Assembly (NCBI RefSeq): GCF_012273895.1
Contig: NC_052130.1
Coordinates: forward strand, 4,898,001-4,962,000
Source: Zerene cesonia
Taxonomy: Eukaryota; Arthropoda; Insecta; Lepidoptera; Pieridae
Direction of reading: 5' to 3'
DNA length: 64,000 nucleotides
A model generated the notes under the pieces. That model had not been told where the DNA came from. It did no database searches and saw only the letters and a program-made list of their open reading frames with translations. The translations under genes were made by a program, and so were the position numbers. Each line of letters begins with the position of its first letter. Positions within the stretch are counted from its first letter, which is position 1. Below are positions 39,901 to 49,683 of this stretch, one piece after another.

Positions 39901-42900
39901 TGTTGATATTTAAAATTCAATTCAATGGTCGTGTAATGTGAGCTAATTGTACCGTTTCGATGAGATGCAGACGATTGTGTCATTAAACGAAACAGGTCGT
40001 TATTGTGATTATTATCATTAAAGTGATTTAACTTATAAAACTTATAGTACTAAATAATTATAATTCAATTAAATAATTATAATATTCATCGGCAATAATC
40101 ACTTCGTTAATAGTTAGAAGTTTGTCACATTTGGACAGTTTAAATCGAAATGTGAAATCTTTCGGTATGTTTAACGATGGGACTATATTGTGATTATATG
40201 TTTATAATAAGGTACAATAAGTCGCGATATATACGTAAACATATATACACAACAACGCTTCAACATGATAAATATAAAAAATTAGACCATGATGGCATGC
40301 ATGCTTTTAAACATGCTCACCTATATAAATATAATTAATTTGAAAGTACTGTTGCGAACAAAAGGCAAAGTTTATATTATATCATAATAGCTTTTGCCCG
40401 CAGCTTCGCACGCATTCAATTCGGAGTGGTTTAATAGATTTTACTATACATATAAACCTTTAAACCTTCCGCTTTAAAAAACCCCCATCGAAATCCGTTG
40501 CGTAGCTTTAAAAATGTAAGCATACATAGGGACATAAGAATAACTATAACTATTTCCATATAACGTTTTATTATAAACTACCACCGGTTCGCTTGTCGAT
40601 GCTATCGAGGACAGAAAATGTCCGAAACGTGTAAAATGCGTACAACTCGAATGTAACTCCCCTTAGGCATTAGTGAAATACCTACGGCGCTGAGATTTAT
40701 ATGGGTTAGCAGTACGGTGCGAGTCAATGACTCGAAGCGATATGGGTTTATAGTTGAAGGCCGCTGTTCGCGTATGATAACCGTATCGCTGGAGACACGC
40801 ACGTGGGCTGTGATAACTGCCTGACATTTATACACTCACCGGTGTGATTATTGTTTCCGTGGTAAGGGTAGTATCGGCGTGCGAGCATTTTTAACTATGA
40901 GAAGAGGAAATTCTGTAGGTAAATAGAATGTCTGGAACATTCTATGCGATTTAAAACTATGAATATGACGGAATGAAACTGTGGTACAGAATCACTGTCC
41001 GTTACTTCCTTTGGGGTATGGGATAAATCTGTTCTGTCTTACGATATGTGGTAGCAATTCTATATATTTTTTTTCTCTATCTGAATTGATCTACGGACAT
41101 ATGAAATAAATATGAAAGTTTTTTTTTTTTAATAAATATAATAAGAATTCTGCGCGCGAGTGTTCTTCCTATACGAACGTTATTTAATTATAAATTATAC
41201 TACTTTTACAATACATTTAAAATTTAAATCGTGTAATTTAAATATTCAGATATTTATAAAAAAAATCGCTATGAATTATTTTCATTTAATTTATTCTTTT
41301 ACAATCTATAGGTATGTATACCAATAAATAAAATTGAAATGTCGGTTTGTGTTATAATCGCTTTTAATTATATATACAGACGCATATACATACGTAAATT
41401 TAGATGTATGTACGTACATGTACTGAAAATTTATTATTGCACTCATAGAAATTTTAACGGAAACAGGACATAAGATGCAAAAGGCTGTTTTATAGCTCAA
41501 TAGCAGTTTCCTCCAAACAACCACAAGCAATCAGAAAGTGTTGGGTACAATTGCAAATATTATATAAATAATATAATTAATTTAATTCATTTATATTAAC
41601 ATGCAACCTATGCAAAATGAGGGGTGTTGTAAGTTTGTCTGTATGTACGTCTATTATCTACCGTAGCTCTTGAACGGATGGACCGATTTCGATTCGTTTT
41701 TTTATTTTATTAATTTGAAAGCCGCTTGCAGAGGTTCTTAACTATGTTTGGTCATTATAGGTCGAGCAGTGTAAGAGTATCGGTTATTGTCCAAAATTAT
41801 GTACTTGGCATTTTCGGAGTACGATTCGACGTGTGCCAGTATTATCGTTAAATGACAATTTATAGCGGAGTCGGGGATTTTTTATTAAAATTATGCGTCA
41901 CGGTCATGCAAATGATTTCTTAAGTAATTATCAAAATGTAAAACTTTTTTGTTTGTTACCTAGCTTTATAAAAAACGGCTGAATAGATTTGCATAAAATT
42001 AAATTTGCCACCAACACCATCAATACATTATGAACTGGTTGGAAATTCGACATTTAAAAAAATGTTCATTGCTTTTTCTTGCGATTATTTTATGAATAAA
42101 ATATTTATTTGTTTTTGCGTCTTGTTTTGCATAACAGGTTGTGGAATGTCATATAAAATATATATATTTTTATTTACTTAGATGGCTTATGATAGCTTAG
42201 CAACACGCACAAAGTATTCATATCAATACTAATACTATGCATATATCATGAGAATACAGCCTGTCTGTATGTTTGTTTAACTATACTTCAAAGCCCCAAC
42301 TGCAATGCGGTTTTGTGTGAATGGATGTACATATCCTATATGAAAACTTAATAGAGACGTAGGTAATTAACAGGTATATATAAATGTATAGTCAACTTTT
42401 GCAAGGAAGCCCATTTCCTTTTCCTCGCTCTTACCAGTTCATTCATTCTGCCCAATTTGCAATCCTTTCCTTATCCCTTACCCATTAAAAGCGGGCAGCG
42501 CATTTGCGAATGTTCATGGGCGGTAGTGATCGTTAACCATCGGGCGAATCACCAGCTCAGTTGCCCGCTATGACATAAAAAACAGCTTTTGTAAATCTCA
42601 AATAATCTTTCTATATATTGTAATAAAAAGTGTTTTGTATCGCATATGCGATATAAAACACTATTGTTACAAAACTTGAGTCAATTTGGGTACAATCAAA
42701 TTGGAGAAGGAAAAAAATTGTATCCTCGTATTCCCACTTTTTCTCATTTCCATGTTTTTATAGGTAGGTATGTAGCTATTCTTCCATTGAAAACAAGACT
42801 TAAGAGTTACGCGGATACCTTTCAAGGAACGCGCTCCGTCGTTTTTTATAATATAAGCGAGCAGCTGAGCTGGTGGTTCGGCCTATGGTAAGCGATCACC

Positions 42901-45900
42901 ACCGCCCATGAACATTCGCAGTGTTAGTGCTTCTGCGAATGCACTGCCCATTTTCAAGAGGAAAGGAATATGGAAAGGTTTGGTGACTCACCGTATGAAA
43001 CATAGTAGTATGCTACTGTTTCACGCCGATCTTCTGTGGGGGTGTGGTACTGCCCCGGTGCGAGCTGCCCTACCATATACTTAATTAGATTAAGTATCAT
43101 ATTAAGTAGGCAACATCTTAGCTAACCAGCAGCAAAAAAAGAAAATCACTTTTTAGTCCAGTGATATATGTAAATGTAACATTAACGAAGCGAGTTTTTA
43201 GCTCTATCATTGTACACAAACGTATCTATGAAGCGGACACGTTTTTATCACTTATATGATAGTTCAAATGGTGTTCAAAACATGTTTTGTAAAATGTTTC
43301 TTAGTAGATAACCTATACCACTCGTGTGTCGATATTTTTTGCAAACGCTACCAAAGAATTTTAGACGAGTAACGATAACATGAGGTATATTATAAATAAT
43401 CATACGTTGTTTGTCACTCTGTAGCACTTAGATATGAAATAGTAAGAGGTAGCCTATATATATAGCACTTGTAGTTCATAGATAAACTAATTATGATACT
43501 CTTTCTCACGAGGTCAACTCAACTCACACCGTGATGCTCGACTCATGGGACAGGTGCACGCACTTGCGTAGTCTGCTTTTAGTTCCGGGAAGGATTCGTG
43601 AAGTGAAACGCCCAAAAGGATAAAATTACTCTTATCTTTATAAGAAAAGAGAAAAAATAATTTATAATATAATGTAATTCGTGTCAAAGTGTCCTAGATG
43701 TAAAAAGGGCTAAAAAATACGTGTTTTAATTATACCCTACATTTTAGATAACATAAATGATTAGATACACTAATTACTTAGCCATTAAAACTATACAAAA
43801 CATGAATGCAGAAAGAAAAATAGCCTACGTACATAAACAAACGCTAATGTAATTTCGTAACCCACATATAAATTATCGCCTCGGGTCATCGCTTCACTAG
43901 TGTCCTATTGTAGCCCTGCACTTGATTAGTGTTACCATAATAAATAAACTATACGAGAGTTCGTTATCAATCTAGCTCTATGGTTATCACAGGTCGTAGG
44001 TCGTTCACTCGCTCCTATAAACTCGTATGATGGGAGTTGCTCGCGTGCAACAACATATTTTATTCGTGTTTTATTAGTTTTAATATCGGTGAGGTGTTCT
44101 AAATGTTTACATAGTAATAACGTTTTTCGCCGCCTTTCTATGTTTATAGATGTTTTTGTTTGGAGAATACCTACGCATCGAAAAACAATACTGTATCGAT
44201 CCTGTTCAGTGTACGATTGTACTTTTGGAGTTTGGATTATTCTTTATGAAAGGGAGCTCCAGGAAGTTATCTGAAAACTAATCAAATGCATCAAATTTTA
44301 GAGTATGATAAAACTTGTTTAAATATTGACATAAAAATGTATACTAATAAAATATGCATAGAATACTTGTGTCCTTTAATGAAATTGCTTAAATTTTATA
44401 ATACATTTTCAGTGGTTAAACAACGGTTGCAAATGCTGAACTCGCCATACCGCGGCGTGTGGGAGTGCGCGAGGCACGTGTACCGCGCAGAGGGGCTGCG
44501 TGCGTTCTACCGCTCGTACGGCACGCAAGTCACCATGAACGTTCCGTTTCAGGTAACTACCCTACTTTTTTATAATTTCGTATTATTTGAAAAATTACTA
44601 GATATTTGCTTAATCTGTGAAATTTATGACTGTAAAAATTAAATGTAATTATAATTTATTTGAGGAGTTTATCATATATTGCGTCTAAATTACGTAAATA
44701 TATTTTTCTGTACTGTCTTATTTGCCAATGATACTTTTCTCGCAGATTTCTGTCTTATTTGCCAATGATACTTTTCTCTCCTTTGATGTTTTTATTTGTG
44801 GTTATTACACACTTGTAAAATATGGGAAGCATGGTCAGTTGTAACTAAAATTGCAAACAAAACACGCATTCCAGGCGGTGCACTTCGTGACGTACGAATG
44901 GTGCCAATCGCTGCTGAACCCGACGCGCGGCTACGAGCCGCGCGCGCACCTGACGGCGGGCGCGTGCGCGGGCGCGCTGGCGGCGGCCGCCACCACGCCG
45001 CTCGACGTGTGCAAGACGCTGCTCAACACGCAGGAGCGCGGCGCCGAGGGGCTGGCGGGCGCCGCGGCGCTCGTGCTGCGCACCTCCGGCCCGCGGGGCT
45101 TCTTCAAGGGCGTCGCGGCGAGGGTGCTGTACCAGATGCCGGCCGCCGCCATCTGCTGGCTCACCTACGAAACGCTCAAGCACGCTCTGATTACGGTGAG
45201 TGGCTGAAGTTTTGCGGCTGATTTATGCTATCGGTAAAGGAGCTGGGATAGGAGGGAGGTAGGAGGGGGGGGAGTGTCGCCTGATGGGGACTAAGAGCTC
45301 CCACGCTACAACGGTCGTGGAAATTTGCATGGATTTCCTTTATTAAAAGATTAGGGGTAAAGAAAAAGATCTAGGGAGGTTAAGGAAAACGATATGAGGT
45401 CGGTAGGAATGGAGTTTGGAGGAATTTTGATTAATTTGATCCGAGTCATCTATACATTGGATTAGTCTGTATTATTTTTGTAATAAATGCTTGTTTGTTT
45501 GTATCAAATACATGAAGATTGTTAAGAAATCGTATGCTTTTCATGTTCCCCATAAACAGAGACGTAGTTGCGGTGAACGACTAGTATAAATTGGTTTATT
45601 TCGATTTTTTGATGATGATTTTCAACCGGCATTTTTCAATCTGCAAATTTCGACACGTAATCTGTCCTAATTTATTTATTCCATTTAAATTTTCGGCTGA
45701 AAGTTAACAATAAAGAATTTACATATTTAAAATAACTATGAATGAATAAGTTTAAAGAACCCTTTACACAATATATTAATAATAATATATAAAACTACCC
45801 CCAAAGTTGTTAAACAAATAACGGTGTCCAACAGTGAATATGTTCAGGTGGAGCTCGAGGAGGCGCCTGCGCTTCGTCTGGCACCGGAACCAGCGGCCAC

Positions 45901-45904
45901 CTAG
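15949..45904 (+). CDS. mfrn: Mitoferrin, mitochondrial iron importer (SLC25 carrier family)
   Basis: Inner-membrane carrier that moves ferrous iron into the mitochondrial matrix for haem and Fe-S cluster synthesis. Exons: 15949-16065, 20285-20370, 33814-33944, 34332-34388, 44413-44552, 44875-45195 and a proposed last exon 45848-45904. The ATG at 15949 opens MNFEDYETLPT, followed by the first membrane segment. All three carrier signatures are present: PLDSVK (34-39), PTEVVK (128-133) and PLDVCK (219-224), each closing the first helix of a repeat. MNVPFQ (172-177) is typical of mitoferrins. Length is 302 residues with the last exon, or 287 if exon 6 reads through its donor to a TGA at 45205. 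Both fit an SLC25 protein. Introns 2 and 4 are 13.4 and 10 kb. Intron 1 carries an odorant-binding protein gene on the other strand. Exons 3, 5 and 6 are strikingly GC-rich against AT-rich introns. Confidence 0.93.
18296..18301 (-). terminator. Poly(A) signal AATAAA of the odorant-binding protein gene
   Basis: AATAAA on the minus strand begins four bases after the TAA stop. The implied 3' UTR is very short. Confidence 0.5.
18306..18710 (-). CDS. Classical odorant-binding protein (PBP/GOBP family), intronless
   Basis: A complete 134-residue protein in one exon. Residues 1-19 form a signal peptide (MAIHLLSLLIITLICSSLA). The mature part carries six cysteines at 35, 63, 67, 104, 113 and 122, with spacing X27-X3-X36-X8-X8, which fits classical insect OBPs: three disulphides around a helical pocket for small hydrophobic ligands. 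OBPs are secreted into sensillar lymph or other fluids; the ligand and tissue here are unknown. The gene lies inside mitoferrin intron 1 on the opposite strand. A TATA box and an arthropod initiator lie upstream, and an AATAAA follows the stop within a few bases. Insect OBP genes usually have introns, so a one-exon copy may be retrocopied or have lost introns. No poly-A tract marks its 3' flank. Confidence 0.92.
   Translation of the reverse strand: MAIHLLSLLIITLICSSLAMDEEMAELAKMLRESCASETGVDLSLVEGVNKGADLTPDDKLKCYMKCTMETAGMMSEGNVDVEAVIALLPDDFRKRSEHHLRACGTKKGSDDCDTAFQTQVCWQKANKADYFLI
18768..18804 (-). promoter_or_regulatory. Core promoter of the odorant-binding protein gene (TATA + initiator)
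   Basis: On the minus strand, TATATAAA occupies 18804-18797 and the arthropod initiator TCAGTT occupies 18773-18768. The initiator A at 18771 is 33 nt from the first T of the TATA box, close to the usual spacing. This predicts a 5' UTR of about 60 nt before the ATG at 18710. Confidence 0.6.
19765..19875 (+). mobile_element. LINE open-reading-frame tail fragment
   Basis: The frame from 19771 reads GRPPRWTDDLKKVVG, then a stop, then AAGYRSFWKSMD. It matches the well-known C-terminal tail of lepidopteran non-LTR retrotransposons (RPPRWTDDL, then GRNWMR). It is broken by stops and lies in mitoferrin intron 1. Confidence 0.65.
23400..23650 (-). pseudogene. Degenerate LINE reverse-transcriptase fragment
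   Basis: Read on the minus strand, about 23600 gives reverse-transcriptase motif A (FLDFYRA, then FDTVD after a one-base shift). About 60 codons further on, near 23420, comes the motif-B string GVPQGAIL. Both order and spacing match non-LTR retrotransposon polymerases. Frameshifts and stops show it is dead. It lies in mitoferrin intron 2. Confidence 0.6.
23929..23957. repeat. 29-bp near-perfect palindrome built from CCTAA/TTAGG
   Basis: CCTAAGTTAGGTTA, a single G, then TAACCTAACTTAGG. In mitoferrin intron 2. Confidence 0.9.
24040..24155. mobile_element. Diverged partner of the repeat at 25731-25945
   Basis: AAACCTTCGCTTAACTACTT, ATGCATCAAGACCAAAATGA and GCGAGACTAATGAACATCAA align in order with the copy at 25731. 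Confidence 0.45.
25731..25945. mobile_element. CTAG-ended repeat (ACCCGGCGAATTTCGC type)
   Basis: Begins CTAGCTGACCCGGCGAATTT. Its interior (AAACCTTCCCTGGACTATTA, GAATGCATCAAAATCAAAAT, CGCGAGACTGACGAACAGCA) recurs in diverged form at about 24040-24155. Confidence 0.5.
26202..26565. mobile_element. Composite of family 1 (-) and family 2 (+) Helitron-like elements, head to head
   Basis: 26202-26398 is a minus-strand family-1 copy (CTAGCTGCGCCC at the left edge). It is joined directly to a plus-strand family-2 tail ending GCCGGGTCAGCTAG at 26565. Both outer ends are CTAG 3' termini. The same arrangement recurs at 38443-38814. Confidence 0.65.
28911..29115 (-). mobile_element. Helitron-like element, family 1
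   Basis: Minus-strand copy, CTAGCTGCGCCCCGCGG at the left edge and AGTAGGA at the right, with an internal (CA)n tract. Confidence 0.75.
30079..30279 (+). mobile_element. Helitron-like element, family 1
   Basis: TCCTACTTAATATTATAAAT start and GGTGCAGCTAG end; nearly full-length. Confidence 0.75.
31299..31490 (-). mobile_element. tRNA-derived SINE, second copy
   Basis: Colinear with the copy at 5029-5251. The shared parts are the CCCCTAGTGGGGTATG segment, the AGGTGATCAGCCTTCTGTG body, and the B and A boxes. No clear target duplication is visible. It lies in mitoferrin intron 2, just left of the first gap. Confidence 0.75.
31797..32955 (+). repeat. Second copy of the 3100-3475 repeat, interrupted by gap 1
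   Basis: Left part 31797-31873 (TTTTAACACGCTTTTATTAG, TATG repeats); right part 32874-32955 (GAAAAGCGTGTTTTTTAGTT). Both occur in the same order in the copy at 3100. Confidence 0.6.
31874..32873. other. Assembly gap, exactly 1000 N
   Basis: The round length indicates a placeholder of unknown true size. Reading frames that span it are artefacts. It lies in mitoferrin intron 2. Confidence 0.98.
33018..33222 (+). repeat. Diverged tandem duplication, period about 132 bp
   Basis: AATATTTGATTCCGTTAACA...GACGTCATCATGCCAGCC is repeated as AATATTAGATTCTATTAATA...GACGTAATCATCGTGCCAGC with scattered substitutions. Confidence 0.6.
35585..35735 (+). mobile_element. Poly-A retroposon family B, internal part, plus copy
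   Basis: CGGAGGCCATAGCATATCCC, TTCCCAGTTCATTCCTTCTT and CTTAAAAGCGGGCATCGCAT match the middle of the family. Its minus partner is at 35974-36290. Confidence 0.55.
35820..35945 (+). mobile_element. Interspersed repeat (CGACTTCAAAAA...GAGGAGGTTATC type)
   Basis: CCGACTTCAAAAACACGAGG and GGATGAACCGGTGTTTATGA. Related copies: 47375-47545 (GAAGGAGGTTATCAATTAAC), 39624-39725 and 19290-19400. Confidence 0.5.
35974..36290 (-). mobile_element. Poly-A retroposon family B, nearly full-length minus copy
   Basis: Runs from poly-T and TGTCATAGCGGGCAACTGAG through TGCGCTGCCCGCTTTTAAGG to GTGGTACTTCCCCGGTGCGA and GCATGCTCGACTCCCAC. It serves with 50380-50726 as the best reference for the family. Confidence 0.7.
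37600..37695 (+). mobile_element. LINE 3' tail with GATGAT repeat
   Basis: CCTAGCCAGCGTGGTGGATT, TCTCATAGGTCTATGTCCCT and CTGATGATGATG is the characteristic 3' end of an insect LINE of this kind. Confidence 0.6.
38443..38814. mobile_element. Composite of family 1 (-) and family 2 (+) Helitron-like elements, head to head
   Basis: A minus-strand family-1 copy (38443-38640) is followed at once by a plus-strand family-2 copy containing TCCGAAACGGCTGGAGCG and ending GCCGGGTCAGCTAG. It is the same architecture and nearly the same length as 26202-26565. Confidence 0.65.
39296..39470 (-). mobile_element. LINE 3' end with (GAAT)n tail
   Basis: (GAAT)n at 39296-39315, then TTTATTGTTACAAAACAA and AAGGCGGCCTTATCGCTAGG. 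The short tandem tail and the conserved GGCGGCCTTATCGCT phrase indicate a reverse-oriented LINE 3' UTR. The same phrase recurs at 25495-25560. Confidence 0.55.
40385..40535 (+). mobile_element. Interspersed repeat, second copy of the 12785-12990 family
   Basis: GCTTCGCACGCATTCAATTC through GAAATCCGTTGCGTAGCTTT and ACATAGGGACA. It lies in mitoferrin intron 4. Confidence 0.5.
42409..42583 (+). mobile_element. Poly-A retroposon family B, 3' half, plus copy
   Basis: TTAAAAGCGGGCAGCGCATT, TTCATGGGCGGTAGTGATCG, CAGTTGCCCGCTATGACATAAAAAA. Confidence 0.65.
42857..43073 (-). mobile_element. Poly-A retroposon family B, minus copy
   Basis: CGAGCAGCTGAGCTGGTGGT, ACCGCCCATGAACATTCGCA, GGTGTGGTACTGCCCCGGTG. 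It is a tail-to-tail partner of 42409-42583, about 275 bp away. Confidence 0.65.
44714..44778 (+). repeat. Perfect 28-bp direct repeat upstream of a mitoferrin acceptor
   Basis: The same 28 bases, starting TGTCTTATTTGCCAATGATA, occur at 44714-44741 and 44751-44778. They are pyrimidine-rich and about 100 bp upstream of the real acceptor of exon 44875. A CTCGCAG acceptor-like site separates the two copies. Confidence 0.85.
45848..45904 (+). CDS. mfrn: Proposed last coding exon of mitoferrin (VELEEAPALRLAPEPAAT, stop TAG)
   Basis: Exon 6 ends at a perfect GTGAGT donor in phase 0. The first plausible phase-0 acceptor downstream giving a short GC-rich open frame is TGTTCAG at 45841-45847. It yields 18 acidic/Ala-Pro residues and a TAG stop. 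The GC content and codon bias match the preceding exons and contrast with the AT-rich intron. The pyrimidine tract is weak, and the alternative is that the donor is unused and translation ends three residues later with VSG. Confidence 0.45.
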   Translation: MELEEAPALRLAPEPAAT

Positions 45905-45906
45905 AC

Positions 45907-45940
45907 ACCCCCCAACACCCCCAACACCCCCAACACCCCC
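45907..45940 (+). repeat. (ACACCCCCA)n minisatellite; G-quadruplex motif on the minus strand
   Basis: Four C-runs of 6, 5, 5 and 5 with identical AACA spacers begin three bases after the proposed mitoferrin stop. The minus strand meets the G5N4 four-run quadruplex pattern and the plus strand the i-motif pattern. Confidence 0.85.
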
Positions 45941-47374
45941 AAACACCTCCACACACTCCACCACGCGACTAGTTCACCCTTCGAACGACTATCCACGAAA
46001 TACGTTGTTATTTGGCATACGGCAACGGCTGACAGTTATATAGATAATAGATTGTTTAGATTATAGACCTAAAAAAATATTAAAATAACAGTAAAATTAT
46101 ACAAGAGAAAAAAAATTGTTAGAGGATATATATGCTCTGACAAATTTTTATAAATTACATACCAGAATTGATATTACAATGTGAAGCTAGCATAAACTTA
46201 TGGATGTTCAAACATCTAACATTACAAGTGGCCTGCAGCAAGAAAATTATAGTCTGAAATAGAATATTCGTCTGTCTTTACTCTCTTATTGATAGAGCTG
46301 GGTTTATTATATTGATTTGTGACATTTAAATTTATATACGAACGGGTCAATATTGTATTTATGTATAATTATTATAACAAAATTTGTTGGAAAAACAAAA
46401 ATTGATATGTTGTCATGTAATTGTTATTGAAATTATATAAATGTGTGAACGAAATCGATTCTAATCATCAAAGCTAGTTTATTCGTAGACGATAATCGAT
46501 TTTATGGTCATTGTAATAAGACACTATTTATAAAATTTACCATTCGCATTGGCATACCAATAATTGAAATAAACAATAGCACAAATAAAAATAATGTAAG
46601 GAACTTACATGCCAATCCAGACAAATTAAATTGTCTATTTAAAAGCCTTCTGTCCATTGTACGTAATGTGTAAGAAAACGACAGATAGAACTTTTTAAAT
46701 CGGTTGGTTGTTAGGCCCACTTTTAAATACGCTATATTTATGGTATGTCAATAACCATGTAGTAGGATTTCAGTCGAACGAATACGAAAAAAATACCAGT
46801 GATCATGAAATAGGGGGCGGGGGAAGGCACCTGTTGTTGTTGTTACGCGTTTTGTTGTTTATTAACAGAGTATAATATTATCGAGAAAAAAAAATATTTT
46901 TTTGTGTATCTGTCTGTGCACGGGCCCGCCGCATTGCGCTTTTTGTTTCATTAATTATCTGTGATTACGTTCGCTGCGTAACTTGTACATAGGCGGACCC
47001 GGTTTGTTACTCTGTGCGAGGTTATTTTTTTTTAACTGTCCGATTTTTTAAACACGGAATGCGAATTTAACGTTTGAAAATGGAACTTCGAATGCCATTT
47101 TGAATTCATAGCTCGTACGGCCGATTCAATTTGCTCACCGATTATTAAGAACTATTTCATATTTATGACAGTTCATTTATATTCATACAAAAGGATCTTA
47201 TTTTTGAAGAGATCTCTTCTATAGTATTATTATCTTGTATTGTCATTAACGTAATTCTAATAAATCATCGTTAAATAATATTTGTATATAGTTCAAGCTC
47301 AGAACTTGTCGTCTCGTTCTCTAGCATCGGAATAACAATTGATTGGAGCGAGAAATGATGACATGATATTTATT

Positions 47375-47545
47375 ATTCAACCTACTTCAAAAATGAAGGA
47401 GGTTATCAATTAACTTTCTATTTTGGCTTTGTTACCTCAGAAGTTTTTACTGGGTGAACCGATTTTGATTATATTTTTTTTTACTTGAAAGCTGGTGTCT
47501 CTTCTGTGGTAGCATTTAAATTGCGTCCAGTTTTGGTTGAAGGCG
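47375..47545 (+). mobile_element. Interspersed repeat, second copy of the 35820-35945 family
   Basis: CTACTTCAAAAATGAAGGAG, TTACCTCAGAAGTTTTTACT, GGTGAACCGATTTTGATTAT, GGTGTCTCTTCTGTGGTAGC. Confidence 0.5.
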
Positions 47546-49634
47546 GTTAATTTTTTTTTTAATAATAATTATTAATATAACCACACTAAGATAACTCGCG
47601 CAGAGTAAAGTTGTGTGCGTGAAGTGAGCGGTGTGTGTGTACGTATGTGCGTATGCGTGCGTTAGAATATAGCTGTGATGTTATAAATAAAATTAACTGT
47701 AAGTCATTATAAATAGCGTCGATATTTAAGTATTAATTGTCCCTTACCTTTGTTTTTTTTAATCGCATACGAGTTAATAAATTTCTGTTGCTGTTTTATA
47801 TTTTACATGTGCGTATATTGATATTTTGTTTGACGTTATATATGTATACAATATTTGTGTGTAGTGTGTTACACACGCGCGTGTGTGGTTGTGTGAGTGA
47901 GCGCATCACAGTGGTTGGTGCCACTATAAAAGTGTGACTATGTTACTTCTTCGTTATAAACATCAACCTTATTTCTATGCAGTTAGAGTTCAATTCGAAA
48001 AATGTCCCACTTAATTAATTGGTTAAAATGCAAGTGCAGTTTTCGATGCTTTCTTGTGAACGTTTCAAATTGGATGTGTATTACATTAAAAAACCCGTTT
48101 TAATTATAATTATAAATAAATAAATAAGTAAATAAATAAATGTGAAGCCTCGAAAGGCCTATACATAAACGATTTGTGGTACAATGAAAAAAATTCAAAT
48201 ATACGTCTGTTGATATTTTGCTTCGTTCGTGAACCACGTTGGAAAAACTTTTGGCATGTTTAGAGGCCTATATTTAGTATATAATATACGTATATTATTG
48301 AATATAAATTCGTAAAATCGCTATCACGTTTTATTATTCTGATGATATTTTATTTTTTGTGTTTATATTGTGTATTAGTAAAGATTAAAATTTTCGTTCG
48401 AAGCATAAATGTTTACGGCACTTCTTTGATTTCTTTTATGAATAATAATTTTATTGTTAGATGCTTTGCTTACCGATGTTATAAAAGTTTTTTTGTTATC
48501 GCGTCGCCCGTCGTGAGAATGCGTATTAGAATGGAGGGTAGGTTATTAATATGATAATGAAAGTGTAGATGTCTCATTGGACAGAGATTTGGGATTGGGA
48601 TTTATGTGACTTAGGTTCGATGAAGATGACCTAACATCATTTGTACTAGTCTAGTTTAAATTCACCAGTCTCACATTGTATTTGTACAAAAAAAAAATGT
48701 TTAAAAATCTATACGCACGTGGATACTGAAGTGTTAACAGTCCGGACGAGCTACATCTATCCGTCCTTGCATTCGTAATATTCATGAGAAAGCAAATTCG
48801 TAGAGATGTAGCGAGACCCCTTTACATTCAGCTTATATCATTAGTAGGCTGTGATTTCAAACTCTATGGAGACTTGCACGGTTTTAATTTTTTGTTTGTA
48901 CATACAGTTATATAAGGGTTTTGGGAATTATGTTTCATTCGTATATACATAACAGCGTTTGGAGGTGGAAATTTATCAAATAAATCGCGTCTCTATTGTC
49001 GAGAACATAGGGCTACTTTTCAATTATGATTATTGAGTGTATAGCAATGTACAACGATGTATAAAGTGGAAAACTAACTCGTGCCGCGTACTTTTCAATT
49101 TAAAATGGATTGCCGCTTACAAGATATTCGTATTAGGGATATAAATTTATTTTTAAATGTTTTTTCAATAATTTATATCTTAAAATGGTTTAAAAATTGA
49201 TAGGGAATTGAAATATTATTTCGGCACGTAGTTTTTTTGCAATATTATTTAAGTGCAATCTTGCATAACGCCCTAATTTCTCCGCTTGCGTCCAATCGAA
49301 ATAATAATGTAAAATGATGTTATGAATAGTAAATGCAAGAAAATGCACTTGTATTCTCTTTATATCTATATCCATTACTATATCGAGTCGCTCTTGAGAT
49401 TAGCCACCAAAAACGACCAATGGGACACTGAAAAATTATTAAGTTTGATTATATCTTGATAAGCGGCCAGCTCATACAAACCTACGTTTTGTATGTATAC
49501 ACATATATATAACATAATAATATCACGATATTGTTTTCGTTAGTAAGATCAGTGTGTCTTCGTACAAACGTTGGAGTTTTATTTTAAACAGGGTGTGAGA
49601 AATTATTATTATTTTTTTTTTTGATGGATTGTAA

Positions 49635-49683
49635 GGGACTTTTTACATCTAGCCGCATACGTAAATCAGATGTGAAAAGTCCC
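49635..49683. repeat. 16-bp inverted repeat with one mismatch
   Basis: GGGACTTTTTACATCT at 49635-49650 and AGATGTGAAAAGTCCC at 49668-49683. Confidence 0.75.

Larger units (their letters stand above)
34389..44412 (+). other. Mitoferrin intron 4
   Basis: 10 kb of AT-rich sequence with two inverted retroposon pairs, a Helitron-like composite, LINE tails and a (GA)n tract near 34650. The 118-codon frame at 34710-35066 begins without ATG and resembles no family. Confidence 0.8.

Noticed and set aside
44845..45183. Long minus-strand and second plus-strand frames across mitoferrin exon 6
   Set aside because: They arise because the GC-rich exon lacks stop codons in all frames; only the carrier frame has family motifs and fits the splice phases.
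45834..46043. 69-codon frame with a proline/threonine repeat
   Set aside because: A shadow frame of the proposed last mitoferrin exon and the ACACCCCCA minisatellite.
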